Source: Pediococcus acidilactici
Lineage (GTDB): Bacteria > Bacillota > Bacilli > Lactobacillales > Lactobacillaceae
Direction: 5' to 3'
DNA length: 64,000 bases
NCBI GenBank assembly: GCA_024970065.1
Contig: CP103908.1
Coordinates: forward strand, 868,001-932,000
Under the pieces are notes generated by a model. It did not search any database, had not been told where the DNA came from, and was given only the letters and a program-made list of their open reading frames with translations. Position numbers and translations under genes: made by a program. How positions within the stretch are numbered: position 1 is the stretch's first letter; each line of letters starts with the position of its first letter. Below are positions 61,872 to 64,000 of this stretch, one piece after another.

Positions 61872-62657
61872 ATGTCTGTTATTTCGATGAAACAATTGCT
61901 TGAAGCAGGTGTACATTTCGGACACCAAACCCGTCGCTGGAACCCTAAGATGAAGCCATTCATTTTTACTGAACGGAATGGTATTTACATCATTGATTTG
62001 CAAAAGACCGTTAAGTTGATTGACAATGCTTACAACTTTGTTAAAGACGTTGCTGCAAATGATGGGGTTGTTCTTTTTGTTGGTACTAAGAAGCAAGCAC
62101 AAACTGCTATCGAAGAAGAAGCAAAACGTGCTGGTCAATTCTACGTTAACCATCGTTGGTTAGGTGGAACACTTACTAACTGGAACACAATCCAAAAACG
62201 GATCAAGCGTTTGAAGGATCTTAAGAAGATGGAAGAAGATGGTACTTTTGACCGTCTACCTAAGAAAGAAGTAGCCCTTCTTAACAAGCAAAAAGAAAAG
62301 CTTGAAAAATTCTTGGGTGGTATCGAAGACATGCCACACATTCCAGATGTATTGTTTGTTGTTGACCCTCGCAAGGAACAAATTGCAATCAAGGAAGCTC
62401 AAAAATTGAATATTCCGGTTGTAGCTATGGTCGACACCAATACTGATCCAGATCAAGTTGACGTAATTATTCCATCAAATGATGATGCTATCCGTGCCGT
62501 TCGTTTGATTACTTCTAAGATGGCTGACGCCGTTGTTGAAGGTCGTCAAGGTGAAGATGATGAAGCTGCTCAACAAGAAGAAGTTGCTGAAGGCGTAAGC
62601 AAAGATTCCCTTGAAGACTTGAAGAAGACGGTTGAAGAAGGAAGCAACGAAGAATAA
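61872..62657 (+). CDS. rpsB: 30S ribosomal protein S2
   Basis: S2 (261 residues) begins [20 protein letters not shown] and has [30 protein letters not shown] and [13 protein letters not shown] Glu-rich tail of about 30 residues is typical of lactobacilli. AGGAGG lies at 61860-61864. It has a structured leader and is followed by tsf after a terminator. Confidence 0.96.
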   Translation: MSVISMKQLLEAGVHFGHQTRRWNPKMKPFIFTERNGIYIIDLQKTVKLIDNAYNFVKDVAANDGVVLFVGTKKQAQTAIEEEAKRAGQFYVNHRWLGGTLTNWNTIQKRIKRLKDLKKMEEDGTFDRLPKKEVALLNKQKEKLEKFLGGIEDMPHIPDVLFVVDPRKEQIAIKEAQKLNIPVVAMVDTNTDPDQVDVIIPSNDDAIRAVRLITSKMADAVVEGRQGEDDEAAQQEEVAEGVSKDSLEDLKKTVEEGSNEE

Positions 62658-62666
62658 TTCTCACTT

Positions 62667-62720
62667 AGGCTGTTGCAATTTAAGACCTTTATGGCCTGAG
62701 ATTTAGCACAGCCTTTTTTT
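62667..62720 (+). terminator. Terminator between rpsB and tsf
   Basis: AGGCTGT at 62667-62673 pairs with ACAGCCT at 62708-62714, with weaker pairing inside, followed by seven T. tsf may have its own promoter in the 50 bases after. Confidence 0.65.
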
Positions 62721-62772
62721 ACGGTTTCATAAAATTAAGATTTAATTATTAAATGCTAAGGAGGCCATAAAA

Positions 62773-63651
62773 ATGGCAAGTATTTCAGCTAAACAAGTAA
62801 AAGAATTGCGCGACAAAATTGGTGTCGGAATGATGGATGCTAAAAAAGCATTAGTAGCCAGCGATGGTGACATGGACAAGGCTGTTGATTTCCTTCGTGA
62901 AAAGGGAATTGCTAAAGCTGCTAAGAAAAGCGACCGTGTAGCTGCTGAAGGTCTTGCAGATGTTGAAATGCACGATAACACTGCGGCAATCGTTGAAGTT
63001 AACTCTGAAACTGACTTCGTTGCTTCAAACGACCGCTTTATCGACCTTGTTAAGGAAATTGCATCACAAGTTGCTCTTGAAAAGCCAGCTAGTGTTGAAG
63101 ATGCACTTAAATTGAAATCACCAAAGGGCACTTTAAACGATGACATTATTGAAGCAACTCAAGTTATCGGTGAAAAGATTTCTCTTCGTCGTTTTGCAAC
63201 TCTTGAAAAGGGTGAAAACGAACACTTCGGTGCTTACTTACACATGGGTGGTAAAATTGCTGCTCTCGTATTATTAGAAGGTGCTGACGAAGAAACTGCT
63301 AAAGATGTTGCTATGCACGTTGCAGCAATCAATCCTAAGTACGTTAACCGCGACGAAGTTCCAAGTGACGTTCTTGATCACGAACGCGAAGTACTTACTA
63401 AAGAAGCTGAAGGTGAAGGCAAGCCAGCTAACATCATCGAAAAGATGGTGGAAGGTCGCTTGAACAAGTTCTTAGCAGAAGTTAGCTTGGATGACCAAGA
63501 ATTTGTTAAGGATCCAGACCAAACAGTTGCTAAGTACGTTGCTTCTAAGGGTGGAAAAGTTAAGTCATTCATCCGTTACGAAGTTGGCGAAGGAATTGAA
63601 AAGCAAACGGTTGATTTTGCTGAAGAAGTTCGTAAGGAAATGGGCCAATAA
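62773..63651 (+). CDS. tsf: Elongation factor Ts
   Basis: EF-Ts (292 residues) exchanges GDP on EF-Tu. [20 protein letters not shown] and [14 protein letters not shown] mark the UBA-like domain; the core has TDFVASN and the dimerisation part follows. AAGGAGGCC precedes the ATG. It follows rpsB as usual. Confidence 0.96.
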   Translation: MASISAKQVKELRDKIGVGMMDAKKALVASDGDMDKAVDFLREKGIAKAAKKSDRVAAEGLADVEMHDNTAAIVEVNSETDFVASNDRFIDLVKEIASQVALEKPASVEDALKLKSPKGTLNDDIIEATQVIGEKISLRRFATLEKGENEHFGAYLHMGGKIAALVLLEGADEETAKDVAMHVAAINPKYVNRDEVPSDVLDHEREVLTKEAEGEGKPANIIEKMVEGRLNKFLAEVSLDDQEFVKDPDQTVAKYVASKGGKVKSFIRYEVGEGIEKQTVDFAEEVRKEMGQ

Positions 63652-63666
63652 AAATCATTATCTTGC

Positions 63667-63704
63667 AAAAATCACGGTTGCGATAGGCGCCGTGATTTTT
63701 TTTG
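63667..63704 (+). terminator. Terminator after tsf
   Basis: AAAATCACGG pairs with CCGTGATTTT around a 12-base loop, followed by T. Confidence 0.85.
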
Positions 63705-63747
63705 TGGGTGATGGAAAGATTTGGCATCGCAGTTATAAAGGAACTTA

Positions 63748-63776
63748 ATGACCCTGAACCACATTTGTGATAAAAT
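63748..63776 (+). promoter_or_regulatory. Possible promoter of pyrH
   Basis: ATGACC at 63748-63753 and TAAAAT at 63771-63776 are 17 bases apart; the -35 is poor. Confidence 0.4.
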
Positions 63777-63810
63777 TTATTGAAGGTAAAAAAACATAGG
63801 AGGCCGTAAA

Positions 63811-64000
63811 ATGTCTGAGGTTAAATACAAGCGAGTAATCATGAAGCTGAGCGGTGAGGCGCTAGCTGGTGAAAAGGGAACGGGAATAAACCCGCCTGTA
63901 ATCCAAAAAGTGGCCGAAGAACTTCGGGACGTACATGACCTAGGAGTACAAATTGCAATCGTCGTCGGCGGTGGTAACATGTGGCGAGGCGAAACTGGTG
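63811..64000 (+). CDS. pyrH: Uridylate kinase, 3' end outside window
   Basis: The first 63 residues of UMP kinase are seen: [19 protein letters not shown], the ATP-phosphate loop, and VGGGNMWRG near the end of the window. It phosphorylates UMP to UDP. AGGAGGCC lies before the ATG, and the rpsB-tsf-pyrH order (frr expected next) is standard in Firmicutes. The gene is cut by the window end. Confidence 0.94.
   Translation, partial: MSEVKYKRVIMKLSGEALAGEKGTGINPPVIQKVAEELRDVHDLGVQIAIVVGGGNMWRGETG

Noticed and set aside
1..64000. CRISPR array, prophage or a complete defence system
   Set aside because: No regularly spaced direct repeats, integrase, phage structural or restriction genes were seen on either strand.

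Overview
The window is chromosomal DNA of a low-GC Gram-positive lactic acid bacterium, most likely family Lactobacillaceae. The evidence is the gene order (rplU-prp-rpmA, efp-yqhY-nusB-folD-xseAB-ispA-tlyA-argR-recN, gmk-rpoZ-coaBC-priA-fmt-rsmB-stp-pknB-rsgA-rpe-thiN, rnc-smc-ftsY-ylxM-ffh-rpsP-rimM-trmD, and a complete type II fatty-acid operon ending in fabI), a mevalonate-pathway HMG-CoA synthase, a D-lactate dehydrogenase, strong AGGAGG ribosome binding sites and frequent TTG starts. The genus cannot be fixed from the sequence alone. Almost every gene is housekeeping and intact; genes at both window edges are cut.

Layout: 1-3.6 kb holds an unrecognised protein, a dimeric dUTPase, a tRNA-Arg(UCU), a lipoprotein and an orphan TetR regulator. 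3.7-12.7 kb holds ribosomal proteins L21 and L27 with the Prp protease that matures L27, then EF-P, an Asp23-family protein, NusB, one-carbon metabolism (FolD), exonuclease VII, prenyl synthesis, TlyA, ArgR and RecN. 12.7-13.8 kb is a small accessory patch: an internally deleted IS3-like element and a YolD-like gene with two LexA boxes. 13.9-25.4 kb carries nucleotide, CoA, replication-restart, translation-initiation, Ser/Thr kinase-phosphatase and thiamine genes. 25.4-39 kb carries rpmB (reverse strand), yloU-fakA, recG, plsX-acpP, rnc, smc and the SRP genes. 39-42.6 kb carries rpsP, rimM, trmD, an ABC exporter of FetAB type and rplS.

42.7-44.7 kb is an accessory/regulatory stretch: an orphan DUF4176 protein (family usually met in type VII secretion loci) behind a long leader, and a convergent YbjQ-DsrE pair. 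44.7-54.0 kb is one fab-acc operon (fabZ1-fabH-acpP-fabD-fabG-fabF-accB-fabZ2-accC-accD-accA-fabI) with a perfect inverted repeat at its promoter. 54.1-55.6 kb is the most decayed part: an Asp/Ser-rich membrane protein flanked by two related, broken coding fragments. 55.7-64 kb holds mvaS, a membrane protein, lexA divergent from ynzC with LexA boxes between them, yneF, plsC, a tRNA methyltransferase-like gene with a GIY-YIG gene, D-lactate dehydrogenase, rpsB, tsf and the start of pyrH.

How the genes connect: FakA, PlsX, AcpP, PlsC and the fab-acc operon cover fatty-acid uptake, synthesis and transfer to glycerol phosphate; the two Asp23-family genes sit beside nusB and fakA. LexA boxes tie lexA, ynzC and the YolD-like gene into one SOS set, with RecN and RecG nearby. 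No CRISPR array, prophage or complete defence system was seen. The less explained signals are the structured RNA behind trmD, the DUF4176 leader, and the decayed region around 54-55.4 kb.
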